Shown piece after piece: positions 22,906 through 34,612 of a stretch of 64,000 nucleotides of DNA (positions are counted from its first letter, which is position 1; every line of letters starts with the position of its first letter). Source of the DNA: Sipunculus nudus (lineage: Eukaryota > Annelida > Sipuncula > Golfingiida > Sipunculidae); contig CM049320.1 of NCBI GenBank assembly GCA_026874595.1, forward strand, positions 15,854,488 to 15,918,487. Direction: 5' to 3'. Made by a program: the position numbers and the translations under genes. The notes below the pieces were generated by a model. It was not told the DNA's origin. It saw nothing but the letters and a program-made list of their open reading frames with translations, and did no database searches.

Positions 22906-23154
22906 AGGAACTCGGACTCGGGCTTGGACTCGAAGGTTATGGACTGGGACCTCTACTTGGACTCGGAGGTAAGAACTCGAGAAGTAAGACCGAGGCCATC
23001 TCGAGTCAAATAGAACCAAACTCTGCCATATACTATAATGACTTATTATATACATGCGCGAACCACAACACAATAAATAGGATAATAACTCTGACTTTAA
23101 TCAGTATCGGGAGCTAAAGTAAATTTAACATTCAACTATACACCATGTATAACC

Positions 23155-23430
23155 GGCTTCTGTGGTTTAGGGGTAGAGCACAGGGCTCAAACCCGTGAGA
23201 TCGTGAGTTAGATTTTCAGCCGAGACGGTTAGATTTTTCATGGTCGGCCCTGTCCCAGGTTGAGCGCTTTGTTAAAGTGGAAACTATGTCCCACAGTCAT
23301 GTTTCTACCACAAACAGGTGCGCCTTTCGGAAGTACCCGCAGGAGTGGTACACCGCGCCTGGTTGACACCAGGATATATGTAACCCCTGTGACGTAGTTC
23401 GTAACCAAAACGGGACTCTGTTACTATATC
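23155..23430 (+). repeat. Putative decayed tRNA-derived SINE
   Basis: A box A match 'tggtttagggg' lies at 23163-23173 and a degenerate box B 'agttagatttt' at 23206-23216. Box starts are 43 nt apart. The leading 'ggcttctgtggtttaggggt' looks like a tRNA 5' half. The body to about 23430 contains 'gtaccgg'-free unique sequence, including 'gcgcctttcggaagtacccg'. No poly(A) or target duplication is evident, so the borders are approximate. Confidence 0.45.
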
Positions 23431-25414
23431 TAGCATTAGTCATGTGAGCATTAAAAATGGAGGTGGTTACCGCCACCACCGTTTTGCAATCGAATTTTCT
23501 TTATGTGGTCTTAATATAACAATCATCGACACGTGGACTGATTTTATTCAAGCAGAACAATATGTAAAACAGGTGATCTGGAGATACTACAAGTCCGTGT
23601 GCCGGGATGGTTTTGCTTTTGGAATCTTTGTTATCAGCCAAAATGAACAGACAACGTGAGATACACATGCATATTACTGCAAATTATTATGTATACCTTA
23701 TTTTGATAACATTTAGAAAATTGTGTAACATATCCAATTCCTTTGGAACACGCACATGTGACATTTATCCTCTGAATGTATAGATTTAGTTTGATGTCAT
23801 CCTTCTATATTTTAAAGATTTAAGCGTGGTTAAAAAAGTGTTCTTCCGTTACATGCCTCCCTTGTTCCTGTAACTGTTCAGTTCCTGTGTTGTTACTCTG
23901 GCAACTTAGACATTCGGGGTCTTATGTTCTGTTAATTTGGTATCGAAAGGTTACAAGTTGTTTGCACCAATGGGGATTAACATTAATCCTAGAGGTAATG
24001 GATGCAGCATAAATCTTTTTGATTTTCTTACTTGCTGGAAAATCAGTTTTTAAAATTGTGCACTTTGAAAATTCTTATCATAGTTGTACACTTAAAAATT
24101 GTTTCAAATGTTGAATATATTGAAATTTGTTTGTAAAGTGTTATACTTTTGAATTAGCTTTATAAAGTATTATACGTTTAAATTAGTTTAAGAAAAATGT
24201 CAGTTATGTCCATGTGATGTCAGGGCATGTAGTTTATGTTATATTTCATGCCAATACAATGTCTGATCACTTTTTTAATAAAAAAAAGAGAAATTCTAGC
24301 GGACGAAGTTATGTTGTCTTTTATCATATAAATGAACACAAGGTGATGTAAACTATTGATATATGCGCTATTTATTTGCATTATGTTCTAGAAAAATGTC
24401 CATTTCACTCCCTATAGGCGACATATTTTTTGTGTTATGGTCACCTTCATTTACATGCGTATGTCTAGACTATTGCACAATTATTTCTTATAAAATTGTC
24501 ATAATAATCAGCTATATATGGACCAATGTATATGTCTGAGATAAAAGCATTCATTCATTAATTCATTCATTCATTTTTGTGCCTGGTGAATATGATCATT
24601 AGCAGTGCGAGTGTGCTATGATTCCTAGATGTCGCTGTGGCCCCACCGCATTGTGGCACATAAAGGGTTGACTGGAACCCAGCTCTATTTGGCCCTCGGC
24701 CAAGCTGTGGCTGAGCGGGGTACCAAATTACATGAAGGAACCCTTCTGACCTAGAAAATATTGCAAAATCGCACATTTTTGAAGGCTCTGTAGCTGTAAG
24801 CAAGTTTTATATATGATCAGTTGGTGTTTCAATATTTTCTCTCAATTCATTGTATTCGTTTAAACTCGTAAGCTAGGCAATCACCCATCATATGATATTC
24901 ACCCTCAATTTGTCCAATACGTCTTCAGGCCAGTCATAAAATATTTACACCATTATTCAGTCCTATGTATATTCTTTTATATCTGACAATTTCTATTTCT
25001 ATAAGAAAGTCACTTAATCTAAATTTGCCAATACAGCTGTCAAATTTGGTGATAAGTACTCTAAATAGTTATTTGGTTCTAAAAGCGATTTTACACAGTT
25101 ATAAATTTGCAATCTAGTACTTTTTATAATTTATCAAAAAGTATTTAAAATTATCGAAAAGAGATATCTTACATCTCTCACAGCTGTAGGTAATCAGACG
25201 ACCCATAAAATATTTAACTGTAGTTAAATACCTGATGCATGTATTTAAGTATCATTTATTTGCTTCATCATTCTGTATATTTTTAAGGAATTCTATTCTT
25301 TCCATATATAAAAGTTTACATCAGTACTCTCCAAGGACATCACTACCCCTAATACATGTTTACTATATCTGCATTGTATTCGTTCAATTTGTCCGTCCCC
25401 CAAGGCTCACCCTG

Positions 25415-25418
<4 letters not shown>
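23431..25418. other. Intergenic DNA, no supported gene
   Basis: No exon with recognisable protein motifs is seen. There is a (TTCA)n-type short run near 24550-24575. The rest is AT-rich unique-looking sequence. Confidence 0.45.

Positions 25419-25481
<63 letters not shown>
25419..25481. repeat. (TA)n microsatellite
   Basis: Uninterrupted TA run of about 62 bp, 65 bp upstream of the TIR element. Confidence 0.95.
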
Positions 25482-25485
<4 letters not shown>

Positions 25486-25546
25486 GACCTTAGGTAGTAT
25501 AATGTTATCTAAGAGCTTGGATCTTTCACAAGCTGGCAGTATTCCA

Positions 25547-25835
25547 GGTAATCGTGCAATATAACGGACCCATATTTCTCTCTCTCACAAATAAGTGTGA
25601 CCACATTTCACTAAAAGTTTTTTTTTTGCATGATAAAGTTGACGATCCGGCGCATCTAATGATATCATATTTTTGTATGTTATTTAAATATTTATTTTGC
25701 TACAAACTGTCGAAAAAGGGTAGTTTGCCGAAAATACCCAAAATGACGTCGTGTCAAAGACGTTCTGAGCCGACGACATGAATCCACAGTAATATACATA
25801 TATACCATGTTAAACATTTAGATGATGTCTTATAA
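25547..25835 (+). repeat. Left terminal inverted repeat of the satellite-core element
   Basis: Aligns in reverse complement with 27937-28223 through shared words such as 'gtgcaatataacggaccc', 'ggcgcatctaatgat', 'gctacaaactgtcgaaaaag', 'gacgtcgtgtcaaagacgtt' and 'ataccatgttaaac'. It contains 'gtgtgaccacattt', the core word of the internal array. Confidence 0.9.
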
Positions 25836-27085
25836 AATTGGTGTGACCACATTTTTCACCAAAGAATATTGACAAAAATAAGGTGTGACCACATTTTATT
25901 TGACCAGCCTAATAAGTTTGTATTATAAATATAATATTATAAAATGTTGTCACATATGGGGTGACCACATTTTTCACAATAAATATTGACAAATATAAGG
26001 TTTGACCACATTTTATTTGACCAGCCATATAAGTTTGTATTATATATAGAATATTAAAAAAATGTGGTCACATTAGGTGTGACCACATTTTTTACCAATA
26101 AATATTAACAAAAATAAGGTGTGACCACATTTTATTTGACAAGCCATAAAAGTTTGTATTATATATAATATTATAAAATGTTGTCACATATGGTGTGACC
26201 ACATTTTTTACAATAAATATTGACAAAAATAAGGTGTGACCACATTTTATTTGACCAGCCATATAAGTTTGTATTATATATAGAATATTATAAAATGTGG
26301 TCACATATGGTGTGACCACATTTTTAACCCATGAATATTGACAAAGATAAGGTGTGACCAAACTTTGACCAGCCATATAAGTTTGTATTATATATATATA
26401 TATGTTATAAAATGTTGTCACATATGGTGTGACCACATTTTTAAAAATAAATTTTGCCAAAAATAAGTTGTGACCACATTTTACTTGACCAGCCATATAA
26501 GTTTGTATTATATGTAGAATATTATAAAATGTGGTCACATATGGTGTGACCACATTTTTCACCGAAGAATATTGACAAAAATAAGGTGTGACCACATTTT
26601 ATTTGACCAGCCTAATAAGTTTGTATTATATATATATAATATTATAAAATGTTGTCACATATGGTATGACCACATTTTTCACAATAAATATTGACAAAAA
26701 TAAGGTGTGACCAAACTTTGTCCAGCCATATAAGTTTGTATTATATGTAGAATATTATAAAATGTGGTCACATAAGGTGTGACCACATTTTTTACCAATA
26801 ATTATTAACAAAAATAAGGGGTGACCACATATTATTTGACAAGCCATATAAGTTTGTATTATATATATATATTTTAGAATGAGGTCACATATGGTGTGAC
26901 CACATTTTAAAATAAATATTGACAAAAATAAGGTGTGACCACATTTTATTTGAACTGCCATATATGTTTGTATTATATATATAATATTATAAAATATGGT
27001 CACATATGGCGTGACCCCATTTTTTTACCAATAAATGTTAACAAAAATACGGTGTGACCATACTTTGACCAGCCATATAAGTTTG

Positions 27086-27140
<55 letters not shown>

Positions 27141-27515
27141 AATGTGGTCACATATCGTGTGACCACATTTTTTAAATTAATTTTGCCAAAAATAAGTTGT
27201 GACCACATTTTACTTGACCAGCCATATAAGTTTGTATTATATATAGAATAATATAAAATGTGGTCACATATGGTGTGACCACATTTATTACCAATAAATA
27301 TTAACAAAAATAAGGTGTGACCACATTTTATTTGACCAGCCATATAAGATTGTATTATATATATAATATTATAAAATGTGGTCACTTATAGCGTGACCAC
27401 ATTTATTACCAATAAATATTAACAAAAATAAGGTGTGACCACATTTTATTTTACCAGCCATATAAGTTTGTATTATATATATAATATTATATAAATGTGG
27501 TAACATATGGATGAT
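25836..27515. repeat. ~120-bp hairpin-forming tandem array
   Basis: About 14 head-to-tail units. For example 'attataaaatgt' precedes the palindrome at 26521 and at 26641, exactly 120 bp apart. Each unit carries a near-perfect palindrome, 'aatgtggtcaca-tatgg-tgtgaccacatt' (12-bp arms, 5-nt loop), and a second copy of 'gtgtgaccacatttt' followed by 'ttgaccagccatataagttt'. The 120-bp period keeps minus-strand frames open and gives apparent 40-residue repeat peptides (MVTPYFCQYSSVKNVVTPYV type), which I do not consider genes. One unit contains an expanded (TA)n at 27089-27136. Confidence 0.93.
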
Positions 27516-27936
27516 ATGCCCAATATGGTCCCGTGTTTCTCCCGCGTTCGTCTCGATTTTAAGGGCTACCGGTCTGTTACTCATGGGGAGGGGATGTTCC
27601 CATCTGATTGTCCTTACATAAAGTAGTCTAACAGGACAAAAAAAATAAATAAGATAAATGACATGTATAAAATGTAGTCTATATACTCTGTCCACAAAAA
27701 TGACTGTTTATTACACAATTTATATTCATTTGACATATAAAACGTACATAGAGACAAAGCTGAATAGAGCAAGAGTTAACGTGTTCAGTCGAATACATTC
27801 ACAGACGACAGTTGCATGTTTATGTTTTTGGCGGCACGACGTCGTCAACTTTTATTAAATCTTGGGAAATATAGATATTTAAAGGTGTAAAATTGTCTCT
27901 ATATCTATGCATAAAAAGATATATTGACTGTAATTT

Positions 27937-28223
27937 TTGTTAGACATCATCCTTTTGTTTAACATGGTATGCACGTACAGTACTGTGGATTCATGACGTC
28001 GGCTGAGAACGTCTTTGACACGACGTCATTTTTGGGTATTTTTAGCAAACTACCCTTTTTCGACAGTTTGTAGCAAAATATATTCATATCAAACATACAA
28101 AAATATTGTATCATTAGATGCGCTGGATCTTCGACTTTTACATGAAACAGTTTTTTCATTGAAATGTGGTCACACTTTTATGTGAGACCATGTAAGATGG
28201 GTCCGTTATATTGCACGATTACC
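27937..28223 (-). repeat. Right terminal inverted repeat of the satellite-core element
   Basis: Reverse complement of the left repeat, with scattered substitutions and short indels. The terminal ~25 bp are identical to the left end. Confidence 0.9.
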
Positions 28224-28231
28224 GTATTCCA

Positions 28232-31135
28232 CATTTTATATCTACATTATTCAATATTTCCGCTTTAATATTTGAATTTTGATATGACAGACTTCATTTT
28301 TTTCATGATAATCTTCATGATGCTTTATACATATGTATTAGCAATAATTTATATTACTGATGTTTTTACCTTGAATGCCCATTATTCAGGTTTCTTGAAA
28401 AATAATAATAATAATAATAATAATAATTAATAAGCATTTCCCATTTGTTACAAAATAAATACAATATTATATAAATTAATTTCTGCAAATGACAAGGAGT
28501 ATCAGGTGAAAAAGGTCAAAATCAACACATAATAATCCAAGGTGCATTTTCTTTTTATGATATTCCATGCAGCTTCGACAAGTGCTTGTTTTAATCATCT
28601 CATATAACTGATAACAAAACTACGAGATTAAATAATATCGGGCTCAATACACACCCTCTCCTGGTCGCCTTTTCACTCTAATCCATTCAGTTAACCCATC
28701 TGTAAGAATCCAGCTTAAAGCCGGAGATACATTGTTCTGATTACCGAAAATGTATATTCATGAAATCAACATGGTATTAATTTATATAAAAAAGTAAATA
28801 ATATTGCAAAAAGAGAAAAAATTGACGTAACAGCGATGGGGCTGTCCATTTTGTTTATTAAGGTAGCTTTGAACAATTCCATATAAATCGCACTCTAACC
28901 TTGCCGGAACCCAGTTTTGTCCTAGGTCTGATATGGCAATCTCTTACATAAATTATACACTTGGTTTTACTAAAAATACTTAGTAAAGAAAGGCCCGGGG
29001 ACGGATTGAGACACTCGGACGTTTCCCGATGGGCCGATCACATAACCGTAACCTAGCTGGGCCCTGATATGTTTTTCATATAGTTTTCCACTTAATTTTT
29101 TCACGGAATGCAAACAAAGTGACATAACCTGCCGAAAATGCCGACCATGTCGACCATGTTAGTCTAGGCCAGCTCACTAAAATAAGAGATCATTCAAGTA
29201 CAGGCGAAGAATCATTCTCCACACAGAAGGTCTATCTATGGATGTCAAGGATACATTTCCTGCCCACATTTAATCTCACAGCACGCGTTTACGCCGCAAT
29301 CGAGATATTTCGTCAGAGAAGTGTAACTTACAAAAATTAATTAAATGGAGCAAATATAGAGTATGCAACAACAACATCCGTTCCAAATATTACCGAGAGA
29401 AAGTATGTTTAAGTGAAACGTTTTATATATTGATAAACTTGTTAATCTATTTTGTGGTATAGTATCTGTGACGCGGTTTTGCAATATACACAGAAACTTA
29501 TGCACGTGCTTAATTGGATAGTTTACCTAATACGACTGTTTCCTGAATTGTTAAGGATGTAAATGCAAGGTGATAGTGCGGCGACGCATGCTGTGGTCAT
29601 TTTCAATATTAAACAAAAATGATTACCTTGATGGATCAGGGGATGAACCATTATTACATGCTGGCATTAGAAATGGCACACGCAAGTTTGTCTGGTTAGA
29701 TTAAATGTCAGGTCAAACATGCTTAAATCCGTCACTGACAGCACGGCTTATTCATATGCTCAATAGACCTAAACCCTAAGCTTGGGGTTTGGGAGGAGTA
29801 TGGTCTTGCTGCCTTCGACATGTCTCGGAGCGCCATTTCGGCCCTCTGATATTAGAGAGTCTACGACCTGCGTACTGGCTATCAGAGTGCCGTTACATCC
29901 TTCGGCGAGGAACGCACTTTAAGGCGATATGACGACGCAAATATTTTCGTTGTATTCGACAACGTTTTATGGCCTACAAGTACGCTGTTACTTGAAATCA
30001 ACCATAGCAATCATTAGCTTTGTTAGTATACTTTCTTATCACTTAACATGAGCGAAAATGATGAGAGAATAACGACTCAAGTTAGGCTTACCAGCGCAAC
30101 ATAAATTCCCACCGAGTCGTTTTGTTATTTGTCCCGTAAAACTGCGTCTGGGCATCTCTATTGTCCATAATACACACAGAGACACAGCATTGGTCTATGC
30201 GTCAAATATAATGAACAGTTATTTCTTTCCTTTGATGTTAGAGAGCAAAAGAGCAGGGCCCGAATAAGCTAGTGTGTGGGGTCTCTAGCATTTATAATTG
30301 AAAGACTTTTCCTAAAAATAACACAAAGATATTATTAAAGGATTCTCAATTAAAATGTAAACACAAATTGATATTATACCAATTGATCACTTTTATGATT
30401 ATTTTTTATTTGCAATACTGTCAGAGGTCACGACAGATGATTAACACTTTGGAATAGTGTTTCATGCATGTATGTCCAAGTAAAAAGTGAACCATAAAAC
30501 CTTGGACAAATACCCTGGGAATATAGACCCAGTGGTGGCTCTGTAGTATATACAGAGTCACAGGTCTCTGCTTTCATTTATCTAGCGATTCAAGTGCATG
30601 CAAAATGCTGCACAGCCCATATGACCAGGGTTGTTGGGTACCTATTCTAGTGGGTCGACCACTGGTTACACACGCGATTGTTTCAGCCTGCGGGGTGTAT
30701 GTAGGCCTACATGTATTGCATTTCAGCTGGGTGGGCCAGGAGGTAAGCTGTGATGATGTAAAGGAAATAAAGAAATTATTCCCGTAGTTCTTTCAAGTAT
30801 TGACCCGAATTTATAAATATTCTCTTTAAATTCGATAACAATATTTATTATTAATATTAATCAAATATCATATCTGTGTGAATACATCAATGTTATAACT
30901 GACGTCACATTTATCTCTATATGTATGGACTTTTTGTCAGGTATGCTGTCTCCTGAACTGATGAAATTGTTGAAAATCAGGCTTCTCTACATAATCCATG
31001 ACCATATTACATATTTACCACGGTCGTTATACAGAATTAACAAATGGAAATTTACAATTAATTTTAAAACTTTGTTTGCCAGTTAGGTATTAACTAGTTG
31101 TACTAATCTAGAGGAACAAAAGAACATAATTCGAC
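28232..31135. other. Intergenic DNA, no supported gene
   Basis: No recognisable exon is seen. An (AAT)n microsatellite lies at 28401-28428. The remainder appears unique and AT-rich. Unlike the flanks, this stretch has no obvious dispersed-repeat words. Confidence 0.5.
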
Positions 31136-31965
31136 TCGTATTATTGATCACTATACAGTTATTCTTATAATAGTTGTTAATAATCTGCCGATGGCCCTAA
31201 GTTATCTTCCATTCCTAACAGTTTTATCCACCATCATGATCTTATCCTTCTTACATCAGTTTTGTTATAGTTTTTTCATCATCCATATCTTTTCATGGTT
31301 TATGTTATGTATCCTTATTTTTTTTTGTATGTAATGCATGTTTAGTATATCCAAAACATACTGATCAATACAAAATTGTAGGACCACAAGTATGACCAGT
31401 GGCATTGTAAAATCATCGTATAATTTATATCAATATGGGTATTAGTGTTGAACAGGTAAGAATTGGGCCTTTACATACAGGATACTGAAACGATCACACT
31501 CAAAGGTTACTAGGGAACTTCATGCATTGCGTGATTTGTTTTTATCAACAATTCACAATAAAAAGGTTTATAGACATATTAATAGCTCTTTACTCGGATG
31601 TACACCCAAACCCTGGACCTCCCCTGGTTCAAACATCTATAACTAAATTCGTAACATTCAGTCCTGTAAACATTAAAAGCATAATGTCTGAGCGCAAACT
31701 TGATAAATAACATCACTTATGTAAACAAAATAATATTGCAGTTTTGTGACTAAAAGAAAATTGGCTAAACGGCAATATAGACAATCATCTAATAGCAATT
31801 GATGGGATGAATGAACCGTTACGCAGGGACCGAAATACACATGGGGAGAAGTAGCTGTGTATGCGAGTAATGAGCTATCGAGTGTGCGCTGAACTGATCT
31901 AGAAAGAGTACTGGAAAACTATTAATAGTGCTTGTTCCACACAAAATAAATCTGGAAATATTAAC

Positions 31966-32364
31966 ATGGAAACCTTTGTGAATCACTTTAAACACCTGGG
32001 CAATAAAAAATGCACAAATGAAAACACAAGTAGCGAAACTTATAACCCAGGGAGTGCAGGTCACACCATTAATGAATTCATTAATGGCAGTTTCACTGTT
32101 GAGGAAGTAGTGCCAATAATCAGAAAGCTCAAGAACAATAAAGCAAGTGGTGTAGATAATATCCTAAATGAATTTATAAAAAACTGCCCCCAAAAGGTTG
32201 TACAAATTATAGTAAAGATGTTTAATATTGTCTTAGAAACTGGATTAGTCCCTAAGGACTGGTGTACCGGAATTATTCAACCAATATATAAAAAGAAAGG
32301 TGCTACTGATAATCCTGATAATTATCGGGGCATAACTTTATTAAGCTGTTCAAAGCAACAATGA
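31966..32364 (+). pseudogene. LINE A reverse transcriptase, N-terminal fragment (left)
   Basis: Open for 132 codons. It shows KLKNNKASGVDNILNEFIKN (RT block 1 region), then WCTGIIQPIYKKKG and DNPDNYRGITLLS (block 2). The frame is lost at 32362 where family members continue into the KLF motif, so this is a pseudogene fragment. The reading continues in other frames towards the palm domain. Confidence 0.8.
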
Positions 32365-32499
32365 ATGTCAGGCTGGCAAACTATATAGATGCCTGTGGAA
32401 TAATGGGCGATGAGCCAGCAGGGTTTAGAGAGGGTTATTCCACCCTTGACCACATTTTTGTCCTACATTCACTGCTTGAGCTTTATATGCATAACAAAC

Positions 32500-33055
32500 G
32501 ATAGTATTTTGTGCTTTTATTGACTACAAGAAAGCTTTTGACCTAATCGATAGATCTTCTCTGTGGTATAAGCTGATAAATAATGGTATCAACGGCAAAG
32601 TCTTAAAAGTAATATACAACATGTACAAAAATGGCAAATCTTGCATAAAAAATGGAAGACTTCTATCTGACTCCTTTACCTGTAATGTTGGAGTGCGTCA
32701 GGGTGAAAACCTGTCGCCACTTTTATTTGCCATATATTTGAATGATTTTGAATTTATTATAAGTCGCAGCTATAATGGTTTAGGCCTGTTGGCCGATACT
32801 TTAAGAAGCAACCTCAGTGATGATGACACTGAATTATTTCTAAGATAATATGCTCTCCTCTATGCGGATGATACTATTTTTATGGCAGAATCACCTGAAG
32901 ATTTGCAGACTGCCCTAAATGCTGTCCATGATTATTGTGGCAAATGGAATCTAAGCGTCAACACAGAGAAGACAAAAGTGGCTATTTTTGCCAAAGGAAA
33001 AGTCAGGTTATGTCCATCCTTCTATTTTGGTAATGAGATGCTAGAATATCGGGTT
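32500..33055 (+). pseudogene. LINE A reverse transcriptase palm domain (left)
   Basis: Translations in shifted frames give FIDYKKAFDLIDR (first catalytic Asp), NVGVRQGENLSPLLFAIYLN and ALLYADDT (the YADD catalytic pair), then SVNTEKTKVAIF. A stop interrupts between ELFLR and YALLYADDT at about 32846. The catalytic residues remain visible, but the frame is broken at least twice. Confidence 0.8.
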
Positions 33056-33109
33056 TGAAAAATATCTGAACATATTAAATTTTGGTGACAGAATAGCCCT
33101 CACTAAATT

Positions 33110-33389
33110 TCGCTGTGCAAATCATAAACTGCCAGTATCCAACAGCAACCCTGACCATTTAACTGGCTCTAAGGCATGTACCCTATGCAACATGAATGAG
33201 CAGGGTGATGAATTCCACTACCTTTTTATATGCCCTGAATTTAGACAAGAAAGACTCAACTATATAAACCAGTACTATAGTATCAGACTAAACACTCTAA
33301 AAATGCATGAATTATTCAGTGACACAGACCAACTTCAGCTGTCAAACCTAGCCAAGTTTGCTAAAAAGATTATATCCAAATTTAATTAA
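33110..33389 (+). pseudogene. LINE A C-terminal domain (left)
   Basis: Encodes FRCANHKLPVSNS, then the cysteine/histidine block CTLCNMNEQGDEFHYLFICP and a basic tail ending KIISKFN at the stop 33387-33389. This Cys-rich region is usual at the end of LINE polyproteins. It follows the deletion junction at about 33055, where upstream RT/connection sequence ends abruptly. Confidence 0.75.
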
Positions 33390-33956
33390 AGAATACTATG
33401 TACAAAATATTTACAATGTCTATATATGATCACCCTTATATTTGCTCAACCAGGTTTATCCTCATGAAGTGTATGAAATGCTCATTCATTTCTTGTAAAG
33501 TATGGAGCAAGTTTGTTATTCTTAAGCAGCATCAACAACACAACTGCAATACCTGTCGTGTTTATTGATCTCATAATGACACTTTGATACTAGAACTTGT
33601 AAGAAATCTTGATGGTACCCAGATTGTGTATTTTTTTGCAACTAGTCACTGTCTATCTGATTGTTAACCCACCAGATTGAATTTATGTGCATATACATTT
33701 ATATTCTTAGGTAACAAAAAGGCATTGTCTAATATAGGAATCATGCCTATATCATAGAAATACTATTGCACAAGTCAATGCATGTAAACAAGCTGCTTTA
33801 TATTTTTCTATGCACTTATTTATCTCCATATATTATTTATGTGATATATGTATTATTTTCTCTATCATTATACAATTTTTTACCTACAGTGACATGACAT
33901 ACACAGGCTTTCCTATTTATACCCTTATGGAGTAAATCAAAACACATGCGTGTATG

Positions 33957-33989
<33 letters not shown>

Positions 33990-33992
33990 GTT
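33957..33992. repeat. (TA)n microsatellite in LINE A 3' region, left arm only
   Basis: An interrupted TA run. The corresponding right-arm position (about 61065-61085) has only a short 'gtatatatacatac', so the run expanded after duplication or contracted on the right. Confidence 0.8.
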
Positions 33993-34571
33993 TATATGTT
34001 TATTTCTAATTTTTGTAACAAAATGTGCTTGACATGCATATATAAGGCTTCTCTACCTCTACCGTATAAGTGATGGATCTCATTATACATTAAATGTACA
34101 AAAAACTAAGAAGTAAATCATAGACAAGGTGCCTTATAATATACACTATTATCACTTTAGGAAACTTTCTTAGTCCAAAATATATAGCCAGCAACTTATG
34201 TTTTATACTAAAGCATACAAGTTTAAATGCATATTCACTTGAAGTAAATGTTACTGCACCTAATACCTGTGATATGACTCTATAGTATATGTAGTACTGT
34301 TTGTACCTACACTTTTATACAAACTTGAATGTTTACAAGCAAGTTAGTGATAGTTCACTTGCACTAGAAGATATAGATTGTATGTACACTTATATACACG
34401 AACACACCCAATGTATGTTTTCAAACAAATGAGAGCTGTGTACATTGTGTAAGCATTACCTGTGATACAGTAGTATATATAGTTACATGTAATCACAGTA
34501 CATCCTGTATATACACTGTAATATAGTTTTGCATGACTCTGTATACCTCGAAAGGGGTCACTTGAGTTGAA

Positions 34572-34581
34572 TAAATTATTG

Positions 34582-34612
<31 letters not shown>
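34572..34612. repeat. (ATT)n tail of LINE A (left)
   Basis: A run of ATT triplets directly after 'gagttgaataaattattgtt'. LINEs of several clades end in short tandem repeats instead of poly(A). Endonuclease-like sequence of LINE B follows immediately. Confidence 0.8.

Larger units (their letters stand above)
25547..28223. mobile_element. Long-TIR transposon-like element with satellite core
   Basis: A complete 2,677-bp non-autonomous element. The ends are 'ggtaatcgtgcaatataacg' and its exact reverse complement. Perfect 8-bp target duplications GTATTCCA lie at 25539-25546 and 28224-28231. The inverted repeats are ~285 bp (25547-25835 and 27937-28223), diverged but alignable throughout. Between them lie a ~120-bp tandem array (25836-27515) and ~420 bp of unique DNA. 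No transposase ORF is visible. An 8-bp duplication fits hAT, P, Merlin or foldback-like families, and GG-starting termini fit Merlin-type better than hAT. Family assignment is open. Confidence 0.9.
31500..34612 (+). mobile_element. LINE A, left copy, internally deleted and decayed
   Basis: Non-LTR retrotransposon read on the + strand. The 5' ORF start includes ALYSDVHPNPGPP near 31600, a 2A-like motif common near the start of such ORFs. An endonuclease N-terminus follows (ETWL-like ENWLNGNIDNHLIAIDG, then LRRDRNTHG). The frame then jumps at ~31890 straight to pre-RT sequence, so most of the endonuclease is missing. Reverse transcriptase blocks follow from 32100 to 33000 (KLKNNKASGVDN, PDNYRGITLL, FIDYKKAFDLIDR, VGVRQGENLSPLL, LLYADDT). 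The C-terminal CTLCN...FHYLFICPEF block follows a second internal junction near 33060. There is a long 3' UTR, and the (ATT)n tail ends at 34612. Several stops and frameshifts are present. Confidence 0.85.

Noticed and set aside
26092-27695. Minus-strand ORFs with 40-residue repeats (VVTPYVTTFYNI, IIQTYMAGQ)
   Set aside because: The period of the satellite (120 bp) is divisible by three. Frames break where units carry indels, and there is no domain or signal of selection.
31600-31710. Viral polyprotein with a 2A peptide
   Set aside because: The NPGP motif is followed by LINE-type endonuclease and reverse transcriptase sequence with an (ATT)n tail. No viral structural or replicase domain is present.
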